64,000 nucleotides of DNA from Actinoplanes sp. N902-109. GTDB taxonomy: Bacteria > Actinomycetota > Actinomycetes > Mycobacteriales > Micromonosporaceae. Below the pieces are notes generated by a model, which was given only the letters and a program-made list of their open reading frames with translations, was not told the origin of the DNA and did not search any database. This document shows positions 1 to 8,993 of this stretch, in pieces (position 1 is the first letter of the stretch; every line of letters starts with the position of its first letter). The position numbers were made by a program, and so were the translations under genes. The stretch is from assembly GCF_000389965.1 (NCBI RefSeq), contig NC_021191.1, positions 1,117,501-1,181,500 on the forward strand. Direction: 5' to 3'.

Positions 1-371
1 TCGGCCTGATCCGCGCCGGCGCCCGGGGCTACGTCACCAAGACCATCTCCCCGGACGAGCTGGCCGCGGCGATCCGCCGGGTGGCCGACGGCGACGCGGT
101 GTTCAGCCCGCGGCTGGCCGGGTTCGTGCTCGACGCGTTCGCCTCGCGCCCCGACGTGCCGGTGGCCGACCCCGAGCTGGACCAGCTCACCAATCGCGAG
201 CGCGAGGTGCTGCGGTTGCTGGCGCGGGGCTATGCGTACAAGGAGATCGCCAAGGAGCTGTACATCTCCATCAAGACGGTGGAGACGCACGTGTCCAACG
301 TCCTGCGCAAACTGCAGATGAGTAACCGTTACGAGCTGTCACGGTGGGCCGCTGACCGACGGCTTGTGTGA
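1..371 (+). CDS. LuxR/NarL-family response regulator, C-terminal part (5' end outside window)
   Basis: The reading frame is open from base 3 of the window, so the gene starts upstream; the GTG at 81 is internal. The first visible residues (GARGYVTKTISPDELAAAIR) match the end of a receiver domain: the alpha4-beta5 region with its conserved Lys, then helix alpha5. A linker follows, then a GerE/LuxR helix-turn-helix with the typical LTNREREVLRLLARG start and the recognition segment YISIKTVETHVSNVLRKL. This is a DNA-binding transcription factor of a two-component system. Its kinase partner is not in the window. The protein ends ten residues after the HTH, which is usual for the NarL group. The target genes cannot be read from this sequence; the opp operon starts 270 bp downstream on the same strand but need not be a target. 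Confidence 0.93.
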   Translation, partial: GLIRAGARGYVTKTISPDELAAAIRRVADGDAVFSPRLAGFVLDAFASRPDVPVADPELDQLTNREREVLRLLARGYAYKEIAKELYISIKTVETHVSNVLRKLQMSNRYELSRWAADRRLV

Positions 372-547
372 TCGCCATCAACCGTATGGTCAGGCATGTA
401 CGGCATTCGGCGGGCGAAACTGGACAGGTATCCTAACCCAAGGTGTAACTATGTTTCGGTTGCGATAAAACCGCTGGTCATCGCACTGGTGTTGACCGAA
501 AGTACGATCTCCGGCAGGCCGCTGAGCCGTATCGGGCTAATATCGGG

Positions 548-576
548 TTGATAACGGCACAGCCGGGCGCTAGGGG
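548..576 (+). promoter_or_regulatory. Candidate promoter for the opp operon
   Basis: TTGATA at 548-553 and TAGGGG at 571-576 are separated by 17 bases. They lie 66 bases upstream of the oppA ATG, in a gap with lower GC than the flanking genes. The -10 match is weak in its last base. A short stem (GGGTTG pairing with CAACCC, about 586-607) lies between this site and the ribosome binding site. Assigned by eye only. Confidence 0.3.
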
Positions 577-641
577 CTCTGTGTAAGGGTTGCTCCTACT
601 CACACAACCCCTCGTGAGCGCCCTCTGAAGGAGACACTCCC

Positions 642-2273
642 ATGTTTGGGAAGCCATGGAAGGTGGCGGTCGGCGCGACCGCCATCGCCTTGTTGGCCGC
701 CGGATGTTCCAGCGGCGGGTCGGATGACAGCGACTCCGCCTCGAACACCATCGTCGTCGGTATCGGTGAGCCGCAGCACCTCATCCCGACCAACACGACG
801 GAAACGAGCGGCGCGCAGGTTCTCGCTGCGCTGTTCTACCCGCTGGTCGACTTCGACGATCAGAACAAGCCGGTCACGGTGGCGGCCGAGTCCGTCGCCT
901 CGGACGACAACAAGGTCTGGACGGTGAAGCTGAAGCCGGGCTTCACCTTCAGCAACGGCGAGCCGGTCACCGCCGACAGCTACATCAACGCCTGGAACTA
1001 CGGTGCCTACGGCCCGAACGCCCAGCTGGCGTCGTACTTCTTCGAGCGCATCCAGGGTTACGCCGACATGCAGTCGGTCGACCCCGACGAGGACGGCCCG
1101 AAGAAGGCCCCCGAGCCCAAGGCCAAGACCCTCACCGGTCTGAAGAAGGTCGACGACAACACCTTCACCGTGACGCTGTCGGAGCCGTTCGCCGGCTGGG
1201 AGTCCGTCATGGGCTACTCGGCGTTCTACCCGCTGCCCAACGCCGCCTTCTCGGCCCCGGGCGTCATCGCCGACGGCTTCGAGGACGCGATCATCGGCAA
1301 CGGTCCCTTCAAGATGAAGGGCACCTGGCAGCACGACTCGCAGATCGAGGTCGCCAAGGTCGACGGCTTCAAGGGCACGGTCCCGAAGGTCGACGGCGTG
1401 ACCTTCAAGATCTACCAGGACCAGAAGGCCGAGTACGCCGACCTGACCGCCGGCAACGTGGACGTGCAGACCTCGATCCCGATCGAGAGCCTCGCCGCCG
1501 CCCCCGGTGACCTCGGCGACCGTTTCCAGAAGAGCCCGAGCTCGTCGTTCCAGTTCGTCGGCTTCCCGACGTTCCAGAAGGAGTTCTCGGACGTCCGCGT
1601 CCGTCGCGCCCTCTCGATGGCGGTCAACCGCCAGGAGATGACCGACCAGATCTTCCTCGGCTCGCAGAAGCCCGCCACCAGCTTCGTGTCCCCGGCCGTG
1701 GCCGGCTTCCGCGAGAACACCTGTGGCGCCAACTGCCAGTACAACCCCACCGAGGCCAAGACCCTGTACGACCAGGCCAACGGCCCGAAGAAGATCCAGA
1801 TCACGTACAACGCCGACGGTGGCCACAAGGCCTGGGTCGACGCCATGTGCAACCAGATCAAGCAGTCGCTGCCGGGCGTGGACTGCGTCGGCACCGGTGA
1901 GCCGAAGTTCTCCGACCTGCTCACCAAGGTCGAGAAGAAGACGCCGGTCGGCCTGATCCGCCTCGGCTGGGTCATGGACTACCCGCTGATGGAGAACTAC
2001 CTCGGCCCGCTGTACAGCACCACCGGTTCCTCGAACTACTACGGTTACAGCAACAAGGAGTTCGACAACCTGGTCGCCGAGGGCTCGAAGGCGAAGACGA
2101 CCGACGAGGCCATCGCCACCTGGCAGAAGGCCGAGGACATCCTCGCCCGGGACATGCCGGTCATCCCGCTCCGCTTCGGTCAGAACACCTACGGCTTCTC
2201 CGAGAAGGTCACCAACGTCAAGGTCGACACCCAGACCCGCGTTGACCTCTACACCATCGAAGTTGCCAGCTGA
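642..2273 (+). CDS. oppA: Oligopeptide ABC transporter substrate-binding lipoprotein (OppA/DppA family)
   Basis: The 543-residue protein is an SBP_bac_5-type solute-binding protein that captures peptides outside the membrane and hands them to the OppBC permease. It has a type II signal peptide: a short basic N-terminus, a hydrophobic core, and the lipobox LAAGC, so Cys22 should be lipidated. A Ser/Gly/Asp linker follows. The mature part carries the usual family features: an early segment on peptide-bound states (IVVGIGEPQHLIPTN), the central KFSNGEPVTA-like region, and a C-terminal lobe with RLGWVMDYP. An AAGGAGA ribosome binding site ends about ten bases before the ATG. It is the first gene of oppABCDF. 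A strong stem-loop separates it from oppB, consistent with higher expression of the binding protein than of the permease. The substrate could also be another solute handled by this family (nickel, glycosides); the five-gene layout favours peptides. Confidence 0.93.
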   Translation: MFGKPWKVAVGATAIALLAAGCSSGGSDDSDSASNTIVVGIGEPQHLIPTNTTETSGAQVLAALFYPLVDFDDQNKPVTVAAESVASDDNKVWTVKLKPGFTFSNGEPVTADSYINAWNYGAYGPNAQLASYFFERIQGYADMQSVDPDEDGPKKAPEPKAKTLTGLKKVDDNTFTVTLSEPFAGWESVMGYSAFYPLPNAAFSAPGVIADGFEDAIIGNGPFKMKGTWQHDSQIEVAKVDGFKGTVPKVDGVTFKIYQDQKAEYADLTAGNVDVQTSIPIESLAAAPGDLGDRFQKSPSSSFQFVGFPTFQKEFSDVRVRRALSMAVNRQEMTDQIFLGSQKPATSFVSPAVAGFRENTCGANCQYNPTEAKTLYDQANGPKKIQITYNADGGHKAWVDAMCNQIKQSLPGVDCVGTGEPKFSDLLTKVEKKTPVGLIRLGWVMDYPLMENYLGPLYSTTGSSNYYGYSNKEFDNLVAEGSKAKTTDEAIATWQKAEDILARDMPVIPLRFGQNTYGFSEKVTNVKVDTQTRVDLYTIEVAS

Positions 2274-2298
2274 TCGAAAGATAGGCCGTTAGTGCGGT

Positions 2299-2335
2299 GG
2301 TGGCGCCACGGGAGATATGAAACCGTGGCGCCACC
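2299..2335 (+). terminator. Stem-loop between oppA and oppB (partial terminator or mRNA stabiliser)
   Basis: A perfect 13-bp inverted repeat (GGTGGCGCCACGG at 2299-2311, its complement at 2323-2335) encloses an 11-base loop. No T-run follows. Stem-loops at this place in binding-protein operons commonly cause 3' stabilisation or partial termination, so that the binding protein is made in excess; which of the two acts here is inferred. Confidence 0.7.
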
Positions 2336-2411
2336 GCTGTGTTCCCCCTACTTCAGCCGCCGCGCCCACGACGCCCGGCGGCGCATCTTCCGCGGAAGAG
2401 GCTAAATCCGT

Positions 2412-3338
2412 ATGTTCCGCTATATCGTGCGGCGCTTACTGCAGATGGTTCTGACGTTCTTCGGGGCCACCTTCATCGTGTACGCGCTGATGTTCGCCAA
2501 CCAGGACGACCCCCTCCAGGCGTTGGCGGGTGAACGGCCGCTGACCGAGAACGTCCGGCAGGCGCTGACCGAGCGCTACCACCTCGACCAGCCGTTCATC
2601 GTGCAGTACTGGTACTACATGAAGGGCCTGCTGACCGGCGACTTCGGTACCTCGCTGACCAACCGCAAGATCGCCGACATGATGACGACGGCATGGCCGG
2701 TCACGATCCGGCTCGCCTTGATGGCGATCGTCATCGCCGCAGCGATCGCTCTGCTCGCCGGTGTCATCTCCGGCATCCGGCGCGGCGGCATCTTCGACAA
2801 CGTGACGCTGGTGCTCACGTTGATCATCCTGTCGCTGCCGATCATCGTGCTCGCGCCGCTGTGCCAGCTGATCTTCGGTATCAAGCTCGGCTGGTTCCCC
2901 CCGACGGCCGGCGCTCATCCGACGTTCTGGGCGCTGCTGATGCCGGCCGTGGTGCTGGGCAGCCTCGTCGTCGCCACCGAACTGCGTGTCACCCGTGCAT
3001 CGGTGGCGGAGAACCTGCGCTCCGACTACGTTCGCACAGCCCGCGCGAAGGGTCTGTCCCGCAAGCGGGTGATCGGTGTGCACGTGCTGCGCAACTCACT
3101 CATTCCGGTCGTGACCCTCATCGGTGTCGACATCGGCGGTCTGATGTCCGGCGCGATCGTGACCGAAGGCGTGTTCAACATCCCCGGGGTCGGCTTCAAC
3201 CTCTTCCGCGGCATCAAGACCGAGGACGGTCCGCTCGTGGTCGGGTTCGTCAGCATCCTCGTCATCGTCTTCCTGGTCGTGAACCTGCTGGTCGACCTGC
3301 TGTACGCCGCCCTCGACCCAAGGATTCGTTATGAGTGA
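2412..3338 (+). CDS. oppB: Oligopeptide ABC transporter permease OppB
   Basis: The 308-residue integral membrane protein has the OppB/DppB layout: a start with one transmembrane helix (FRYIVRRLLQMVLTFFGATFIVYAL), a periplasmic-side loop of about 60 residues, then five more helices. The cytoplasmic EAA-type coupling loop is visible as LRSDYVRTARAKGLSRKRVIGVHVLRNS around residues 198-225 and docks onto OppD/OppF. It forms half of the translocation channel together with OppC. The ATG at 2412 has only a weak purine-rich stretch upstream. The stop overlaps the oppC start by eight bases, so the two are likely translationally coupled. The C-terminal ALDPRIRYE is typical of the family. Confidence 0.94.
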   Translation: MFRYIVRRLLQMVLTFFGATFIVYALMFANQDDPLQALAGERPLTENVRQALTERYHLDQPFIVQYWYYMKGLLTGDFGTSLTNRKIADMMTTAWPVTIRLALMAIVIAAAIALLAGVISGIRRGGIFDNVTLVLTLIILSLPIIVLAPLCQLIFGIKLGWFPPTAGAHPTFWALLMPAVVLGSLVVATELRVTRASVAENLRSDYVRTARAKGLSRKRVIGVHVLRNSLIPVVTLIGVDIGGLMSGAIVTEGVFNIPGVGFNLFRGIKTEDGPLVVGFVSILVIVFLVVNLLVDLLYAALDPRIRYE

Positions 3339-4272
3339 CATCGACGCCGTGACCGCCGCCGCGGGCCCCAGCGGCGAGGCCCCGACCCGGGCGCGACACC
3401 AGGACAAGCGCGACAAGCCGCGCAGCCTCGCCGGCGACGCCTGGATCGACCTGCGCAAGAGCAAGATCTTCTGGGTTGCCGCCGTCCTGGTGGTGATCAT
3501 CGTGCTCATGGCGCTGTTCCCGTCGATGTTCGGAGCCGGGGATCCGCGCGAGTGCATCCTCGCCCGTCAGCACCACGGTGCCAGCGGCAACGCCTTCTTC
3601 GGGTACGACTACCAGGGCTGCGACGTCTACGCCCGGACCATCTACGGCGCCCGTAACTCGTTGCAGATCGGTTTGCTGGCGACGCTGCTGTCCGGCCTGA
3701 TCGGGCTGGTCTTCGGCCTCTCCGCGGGTTACTTCGGCGGCTGGGTGGACGCGATCCTGTCGCGCTTCATCGACGTCGTGCTCGGCATCCCGACCCTGCT
3801 GGCCGCGATCGTGCTGGCCAAGCGGCTCTCGGCCGACCCGAACAGCAACGGTGTCGTCGCCGTCACGCTCACGCTGGGTGTGCTCGGCTGGACCACGGCG
3901 GCCCGCATCATGCGGTCCTCGGTGATCGCGTCCAAGAGCCAGGACTACGTGGCGGCGGCGCGCATGCTCGGTGCCGGTCCGGCCCGGCTGATGACCCGGC
4001 ACATCCTGCCGAACTCGACGGCAGCCTTCATCGTGGTGCTGACCCTGTTGCTGGGGGCGAACATCGCCAGTGAGGCGACCCTGTCGTTCCTCGGCATCGG
4101 GCTCAAGGGCGACGCCATCTCGTGGGGCATCTCGATCTCCGAGTCGACCGCCTTCGTGCGGACCGCCCCCGAACCGCTGATCTGGCCGTCCATCTTCCTG
4201 GCCGTCACGGTGCTGGCCTTCATCATGCTCGGCGACGCCATTCGCGACGCCTTCGACCCGAAGCTGCGGTGA
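3331..4272 (+). CDS. oppC: Oligopeptide ABC transporter permease OppC
   Basis: The 313-residue protein has an extended cytoplasmic N-terminus of about 45 residues, then six predicted membrane helices, as OppC/DppC proteins do. The EAA coupling loop is seen as SKSQDYVAAARMLGAGPARLMTRHILPNS, and the family C-terminus is LGDAIRDAFDPKLR. It pairs with OppB in the membrane. It overlaps oppB by eight bases and is followed directly by oppD, whose possible GTG start overlaps its stop. An insertion of about 30 residues containing two Cys (ECILARQHHGASG...GCDVYART) lies in the first extracytoplasmic loop; this could be disulfide-bonded. Confidence 0.94.
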   Translation: MSDIDAVTAAAGPSGEAPTRARHQDKRDKPRSLAGDAWIDLRKSKIFWVAAVLVVIIVLMALFPSMFGAGDPRECILARQHHGASGNAFFGYDYQGCDVYARTIYGARNSLQIGLLATLLSGLIGLVFGLSAGYFGGWVDAILSRFIDVVLGIPTLLAAIVLAKRLSADPNSNGVVAVTLTLGVLGWTTAARIMRSSVIASKSQDYVAAARMLGAGPARLMTRHILPNSTAAFIVVLTLLLGANIASEATLSFLGIGLKGDAISWGISISESTAFVRTAPEPLIWPSIFLAVTVLAFIMLGDAIRDAFDPKLR

Positions 4273-4277
4273 CCCAC

Positions 4278-5304
<1,027 letters not shown>

Positions 5305-5312
<8 letters not shown>

Positions 5313-6321
5313 CCGCAATGACGTTGTGCTGGAGACCAAGGGTCTCGTGAAGCACTTCCCGATCACCCAGGGCATCGTCTTCAAGAGCAAGATCGGTGCG
5401 GTGCGTGCCGTCGACGGCGTGGACATGCAGCTGCGCCGCGGCGAGACGCTCGGTGTGGTGGGCGAGTCCGGCTGTGGCAAGTCGACGCTCGCCAAGCTGC
5501 TCGTCGGGCTGGAGACGCCGACCGCCGGCGAGATCAACGTCCGCGGCGAGGACATGACCCGGCTCAAGGGCGGTGCGCTGCGTCGTGCCCGCCGCAACAT
5601 CCAGATGGTGCTGCAGGACCCGTACACGTCGCTCAACCCGCGCATGACGGTCGGCGACATCATCGGGGAGCCGTTCCAGATCCATCCCGAGGTCACCCCG
5701 CGCCGGGGCCGGGCCCGGGCGGTGCAGGACCTGCTCGACACGGTCGGCCTGAACCCCGACCACGTCAACCGCTACCCGCACCAGTTCTCCGGCGGTCAGC
5801 GCCAGCGCATCGGCATCGCCCGCGCGCTCGCCCTCAAGCCCGAGATCATCGTCTGCGACGAGCCGGTCTCCGCGCTCGACGTGTCCATCCAGGCGCAGGT
5901 CATCAACCTGCTGGAGGGCCTGCAGAACGAGTTCGGCCTCTCGTACATCTTCATCGCCCACGACCTCTCGGTGGTCCGGCACATCTCGGACCGGGTCGCG
6001 GTGATGTACCTCGGCCGGGTCGTCGAGACGGGCAACGACGAGCAGATCTACGAGAACCCGACGCACCCCTACACCCAGGCGCTGCTCTCGGCCGTGCCGG
6101 TTCCGGACCCCCGCCTGCGCGGGAACCGGGACCAGATCGTCCTGGAGGGTGACGTGCCGTCGCCGGCCAACCCGCCGTCGGGCTGCCGGTTCCGCACCCG
6201 CTGCTGGAAGGCCCAGTCGATCTGCGCCGAGCAGGACCCGGTGCTGTCGATCCGGGAGCGCTCGGACCACCCGAGCGCCTGCCACTTCGCCGAGCCTCGG
6301 GACGTCGTCCACGCGCTCTGA
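5305..6321 (+). CDS. oppF: Oligopeptide ABC transporter ATPase OppF
   Basis: This is the second ATPase of the importer, 338 residues, acting as a heterodimer with OppD. It has Walker A GESGCGKST (53-61), signature FSGGQRQR, Walker B IIVCDEPVSALD, and the switch region FIAHDLS. The C-terminal extension has SGCRFRTRCWKAQSIC followed by CHF, the same Cys pattern as OppD. The start ATG overlaps the oppD stop by eight bases in an ATGAGTGA arrangement, the third such overlap in this operon, which implies tight translational coupling. The operon ends here with a hairpin terminator. Confidence 0.94.
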
Positions 6322-6335
6322 GACATGTTGCGGAA

Positions 6336-6365
6336 GAGGGGCTCGCCGGCTGCGGCGGGCCCCTC
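6336..6365. terminator. Terminator hairpin between the opp operon and chorismate mutase
   Basis: A 13-bp stem (GAGGGGCTCGCCG at 6336-6348; partner arm 6353-6365) has one wobble pair and a 4-base loop. It follows the oppF stop by 14 bases. It sits between convergent genes and could act in both directions. Confidence 0.75.
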
Positions 6366-6453
6366 ACGCTTTCCCGAGGGCCGTTCCGAGGGCCGTTCCC
6401 GAGGGCCGTTCCCGAGGGAGCTGCCGCCGGGCCGCGTGCTTCGCCGGGGCGGG

Positions 6454-6798
6454 TCAGAGGGGGCCGCGGCCGGCGCGGAGGAGGAGCAGGGCGACCTGGG
6501 TGCCGTCGGGACCGAGGGCCTCGCGGAAGCGGTCGACGATCTCGCGTTCGCGGGAGAGCACCAGGCGGGTGCCGCCCGAGGCCATCCGGGTGCGTCCGAC
6601 GTGCTGGGAGAGACGCGAGCGTTCCTGCCACAGCGCGATCAGCGTGTTGTCGATCTCGTCGATGCGCTCCCGGATCGCCTTGATCTCATCGGCGGCCGGC
6701 TGGGCGCCCGCGCCGGTGCGCTCGTCCAGACCGGCGCCCCCGGCAGTTGCGGCGGGCTGGGTGTCGCCGGTGGACTGGTCGACCAGGTCTGCGCTCAT
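6454..6798 (-). CDS. aroQ: Chorismate mutase, AroQ-delta type
   Basis: The 114-residue protein converts chorismate to prephenate, the branch point to Phe and Tyr. The first ~38 residues are a low-complexity tail. After it comes an all-helical AroQ domain: EIKAIRERIDEIDNTLIALW, then RTRMASGGTRLVLSRE and GPDGTQVALLLLRAGRG. This is close to the M. tuberculosis cytoplasmic enzyme (Rv0948c), which I know as the AroQ-delta subclass that is weak alone and activated by binding DAHP synthase. The catalytic Arg residues of helices 1 and 2 are visible. The chain ends in RGPL, whereas I recall the mycobacterial enzyme ending in RGRLGH, so the last two residues are missing. A GAGGAG ribosome binding site precedes the ATG. 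The gene lies next to pcrA/uvrD1, as in mycobacteria. A Phe/Tyr-rich leader and hairpin upstream suggest attenuation control. Confidence 0.92.
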   Translation of the reverse strand: MSADLVDQSTGDTQPAATAGGAGLDERTGAGAQPAADEIKAIRERIDEIDNTLIALWQERSRLSQHVGRTRMASGGTRLVLSREREIVDRFREALGPDGTQVALLLLRAGRGPL

Positions 6799-6850
6799 GT
6801 CGTGCTCCTCGGGTGCTGGTGTCCCGGCCGGCCCGGTCCCGGCAGCAGCA

Positions 6851-6876
6851 AGCCCCGGGCTCGGGAGCCCGGGGCT
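6851..6876 (-). terminator. Hairpin in the aroQ leader (candidate attenuator)
   Basis: A perfect 11-bp stem (AGCCCCGGGCT at 6851-6861 on the plus strand; partner 6866-6876) has a 4-base loop. In the aroQ transcript it begins 17 bases after the stop of the Phe/Tyr leader peptide and ends about 50 bases before the aroQ ATG. No U-run follows, which is common for actinobacterial terminators. I could not define an alternative antiterminator pairing with confidence. Confidence 0.6.
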
Positions 6877-6893
6877 TGATGGAGGCCTGTCGT

Positions 6894-6959
6894 TCAGACG
6901 CGATCCACGGTCGCCGGACTTCCGGTGCCGTAAAAGTAAAATCGCGCCTGCTCAATCAC
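6894..6959 (-). CDS. Putative aromatic leader peptide of aroQ (21 codons, RFYFYG core)
   Basis: Reading leftwards from a GTG at 6959, a 21-codon frame ends at a TGA (6896-6894). Residues 6-11 read RFYFYG, so four consecutive sensing codons are Phe-Tyr-Phe-Tyr, the two end products of the pathway that chorismate mutase feeds. Both Phe codons are TTT, although neighbouring genes such as oppA use TTC almost exclusively; rare codons favour stalling. No ribosome binding site is visible. A -10-like CATACT ends six bases before the GTG, which fits a leaderless transcript starting at the GTG. A perfect hairpin follows. The reading is direct; its role as an attenuation sensor is inferred from the codon content and position. 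Confidence 0.62.
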   Translation of the reverse strand: MIEQARFYFYGTGSPATVDRV

Positions 6960-6965
6960 GAAGCG

Positions 6966-6995
6966 AGTATGCCCCCGCCCCGGGCCGCCCCGCAA
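6966..6995 (-). promoter_or_regulatory. Candidate leaderless promoter for the aroQ leader
   Basis: On the minus strand TTGCGG (6995-6990) and CATACT (6971-6966) are 18 bases apart. The -10 ends six bases before the GTG of the leader peptide, which would put the transcription start at or next to that GTG. Confidence 0.5.
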
Positions 6996-7046
6996 GGAAA
7001 CGGCCCGAAGCGTGGGACCACAGCGCGGGGCTGCCGCCCGATCGGG

Positions 7047-8900
7047 TCAGGCCGTCCGGGTGATGCGATCGGCCGTGCCGGGTGCCACCGGGGCGCCGGC
7101 GCCGAGATAGGCCACCAGCGCGTCGATGTCGAAGCCGGGCGCCGTGGTGCGGTCGGTGCCCGCGGTCAGGTTGGTGAAGCCGTCACCGCCGTTGGCCAGG
7201 AAGTCGTTGGTCGTCACCCGATAGGTGGCGGCCGGGTCGATCGGGGTGCCGTTGAGGGCGAGGCCCGACACCTTGGCGCCGGACGCCGCGGTGCTGGTCC
7301 AGGTGTAGGTCAGGCCGGCCGACACTTGCAGGATCTTCTGACTGGTCTGCCCGCCGAACCCGGTGAACTGCTGCTCCAGCACGTTCTTCAGCTGGGCCCC
7401 GGTGAACGTCTGGGTCACCACGAGGTTGTTGAACGGCTGGACGGTGAACGTCTCGCCATAGGTGACCTGACCGTTGGGTTCGCCACCGGCGGAATTCTCG
7501 GCGTCGAAGTCGGCGCGGATGCCACCGGGGTTCATCAGCGCGATCTGGGCACCGTTGGCCCGTGTGTACGCGAGCTGGGCATCGGCGATCACGTCACCCA
7601 GCGGCGACTCACCGTTGGCGCCGGCCGCGCGCACGATGTCGCCCGTGATGCTGCCGACCACGCGGTTGGCGATCGGCGCCACGGCCGTACGGTATTTGTC
7701 GGCGACCTTCTTGGCCTTGGCATCGACCAGGTCGGGGTTCTTGACGTAGGTGCCCGCCGCGTCCTTGAGCCAGCCGCCGTTGCCGTCCGCGACACCATTG
7801 GCGACCAGCACGTTCTTGGCCGTGACAGCGGCGAAGCGGCCGGTGCGGCGGTCGAGCGTGTAGTCGATGTCGGTGATCAGCTGGCCGTTGGTGCCGGCGC
7901 TGGTGACCACCGAGGTGCCCGCGGAGTTGGGCAGCGTGCACGAGTAGAAGCGGTGGGTGTGCCCGGACGCCACGACGCCGAACTCGGGGTTGAGCCCCTT
8001 CACGATGTCGACGATCGGGCCGGTGAAGTTGGTGCAGTCGGAGATGCCGGGAACGGGGACAGTGGCCGACGCGTTTTGCTGACCGCCCTCGTGCACCAGC
8101 AGCACCTGGGCCTTGACCCCGAACGCCTTGAGCACCTTGCCCCACTTGTTGGCCGTCTCGATCTCGTCGGCGAAGCGGACGTTCTTGATGCCCGCCGGGT
8201 TGACGATGCCGGCCGTGCCCTCGAGCGTGAGGCCGACGAAACCGACCGGCACGCCGCCGACGAACTTGATGTCGATCGGCGGCAGGATCGGCAGCCCGGT
8301 CTTCTTGTTGATGGTGTTGGCCGCGAGGTAGCTGAACTTCGCCCCGCCGAAGCCGTCGCCGTCCTGGCAGCCGTCGACCGGGTGGCACCCGCCGCGCTGC
8401 ATCCGGATCAGCTCGTCGACGCCCTCGTCGAACTCGTGGTTGCCGACCGAGGAGACCTGCAGACCGATCTCGTTCATCAGCTCGATCGTCGGCTCGTCGT
8501 GGAACGCGGCGCTGACCAGCGGGGAGGCGCCGATCAGGTCGCCCGCGCCGACGGTGATGGTGGACCGGCCCTCGCCGGCTGCCTCGGCGCGCAGTTTCTT
8601 CAGATAAGTGGCGAGATATTCGACGCCGCCGGCGGGCACGCCGTTGACGACCGCCCCGGAACCTGCGGGCGGGTCGATGGCGCCGTGGAAGTCGTTGTAG
8701 CTGAGGAACTGGCCCTTGACGGTCGAGCCGGTCGGCAGCCCGTAGCTGACGCTGACCGGCGCGAGCCCCGGCGCGTAGCCGGGCGTCGCCTGCGCCTGGT
8801 GGGGACGGGCCGGCGGCAGCGCGGCGACGACGGCCAGGGCGAGGGCGGGTGCGGCGAGGTGCCGCAGCACGGCGATTTTCACCCGGACAGCGTGGTTCAT
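7047..8900 (-). CDS. Secreted 5'-nucleotidase / bifunctional metallophosphatase (UshA/YfkN family)
   Basis: The 617-residue protein has an N-terminal signal peptide (basic start, LAAPALALAVVAALPP, cleavage probably near the AQA at 36-38). The calcineurin-like metallophosphoesterase domain shows the metal-binding motifs YNDFHG (D70, H72), GNHEFDEG and SGHTHRFY. The C-terminal 5'-nucleotidase domain starts near residue 385 with VGSITGDI and contains NPGGIRADF, GETFTVQPFNN and TNDFLANGGDGF. Such enzymes hydrolyse nucleotides, and sometimes 2',3'-cyclic nucleotides, outside the cell to salvage nucleosides and phosphate. No cell-wall anchor is seen at the C-terminus. It is transcribed away from pcrA; the shared upstream region holds a perfect inverted repeat. 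Confidence 0.92.
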   Translation of the reverse strand: MNHAVRVKIAVLRHLAAPALALAVVAALPPARPHQAQATPGYAPGLAPVSVSYGLPTGSTVKGQFLSYNDFHGAIDPPAGSGAVVNGVPAGGVEYLATYLKKLRAEAAGEGRSTITVGAGDLIGASPLVSAAFHDEPTIELMNEIGLQVSSVGNHEFDEGVDELIRMQRGGCHPVDGCQDGDGFGGAKFSYLAANTINKKTGLPILPPIDIKFVGGVPVGFVGLTLEGTAGIVNPAGIKNVRFADEIETANKWGKVLKAFGVKAQVLLVHEGGQQNASATVPVPGISDCTNFTGPIVDIVKGLNPEFGVVASGHTHRFYSCTLPNSAGTSVVTSAGTNGQLITDIDYTLDRRTGRFAAVTAKNVLVANGVADGNGGWLKDAAGTYVKNPDLVDAKAKKVADKYRTAVAPIANRVVGSITGDIVRAAGANGESPLGDVIADAQLAYTRANGAQIALMNPGGIRADFDAENSAGGEPNGQVTYGETFTVQPFNNLVVTQTFTGAQLKNVLEQQFTGFGGQTSQKILQVSAGLTYTWTSTAASGAKVSGLALNGTPIDPAATYRVTTNDFLANGGDGFTNLTAGTDRTTAPGFDIDALVAYLGAGAPVAPGTADRITRTA

Positions 8901-8920
8901 CGATGCTGATGAGCGCTACC

Positions 8921-8950
8921 CCCTGTGGATAACTCCGGCTGTCCACAGGG
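8921..8950. promoter_or_regulatory. Inverted repeat with a DnaA-box-like half, between ushA-like gene and pcrA
   Basis: CCCTGTGGA (8921-8929) and its exact complement TCCACAGGG (8942-8950) are spaced by 12 bases, so the half-site centres are 21 bp apart, two helical turns. The left half extends to TGTGGATAA, the complement of the DnaA-box consensus TTATCCACA. The repeat lies 44 bases upstream of the pcrA ATG, over its likely promoter. A dimeric regulator or DnaA could bind; neither is shown. Confidence 0.4.
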
Positions 8951-8993
8951 CGACGGGGCGTTGTCGTACCCCAGGCATAGACTTGTCCGCGCG

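Noticed and set aside
2299..2335. Riboswitch between oppA and oppB
   Set aside because: Only one perfect hairpin is present, with no further conserved structure; intercistronic stem-loops are common in binding-protein operons.
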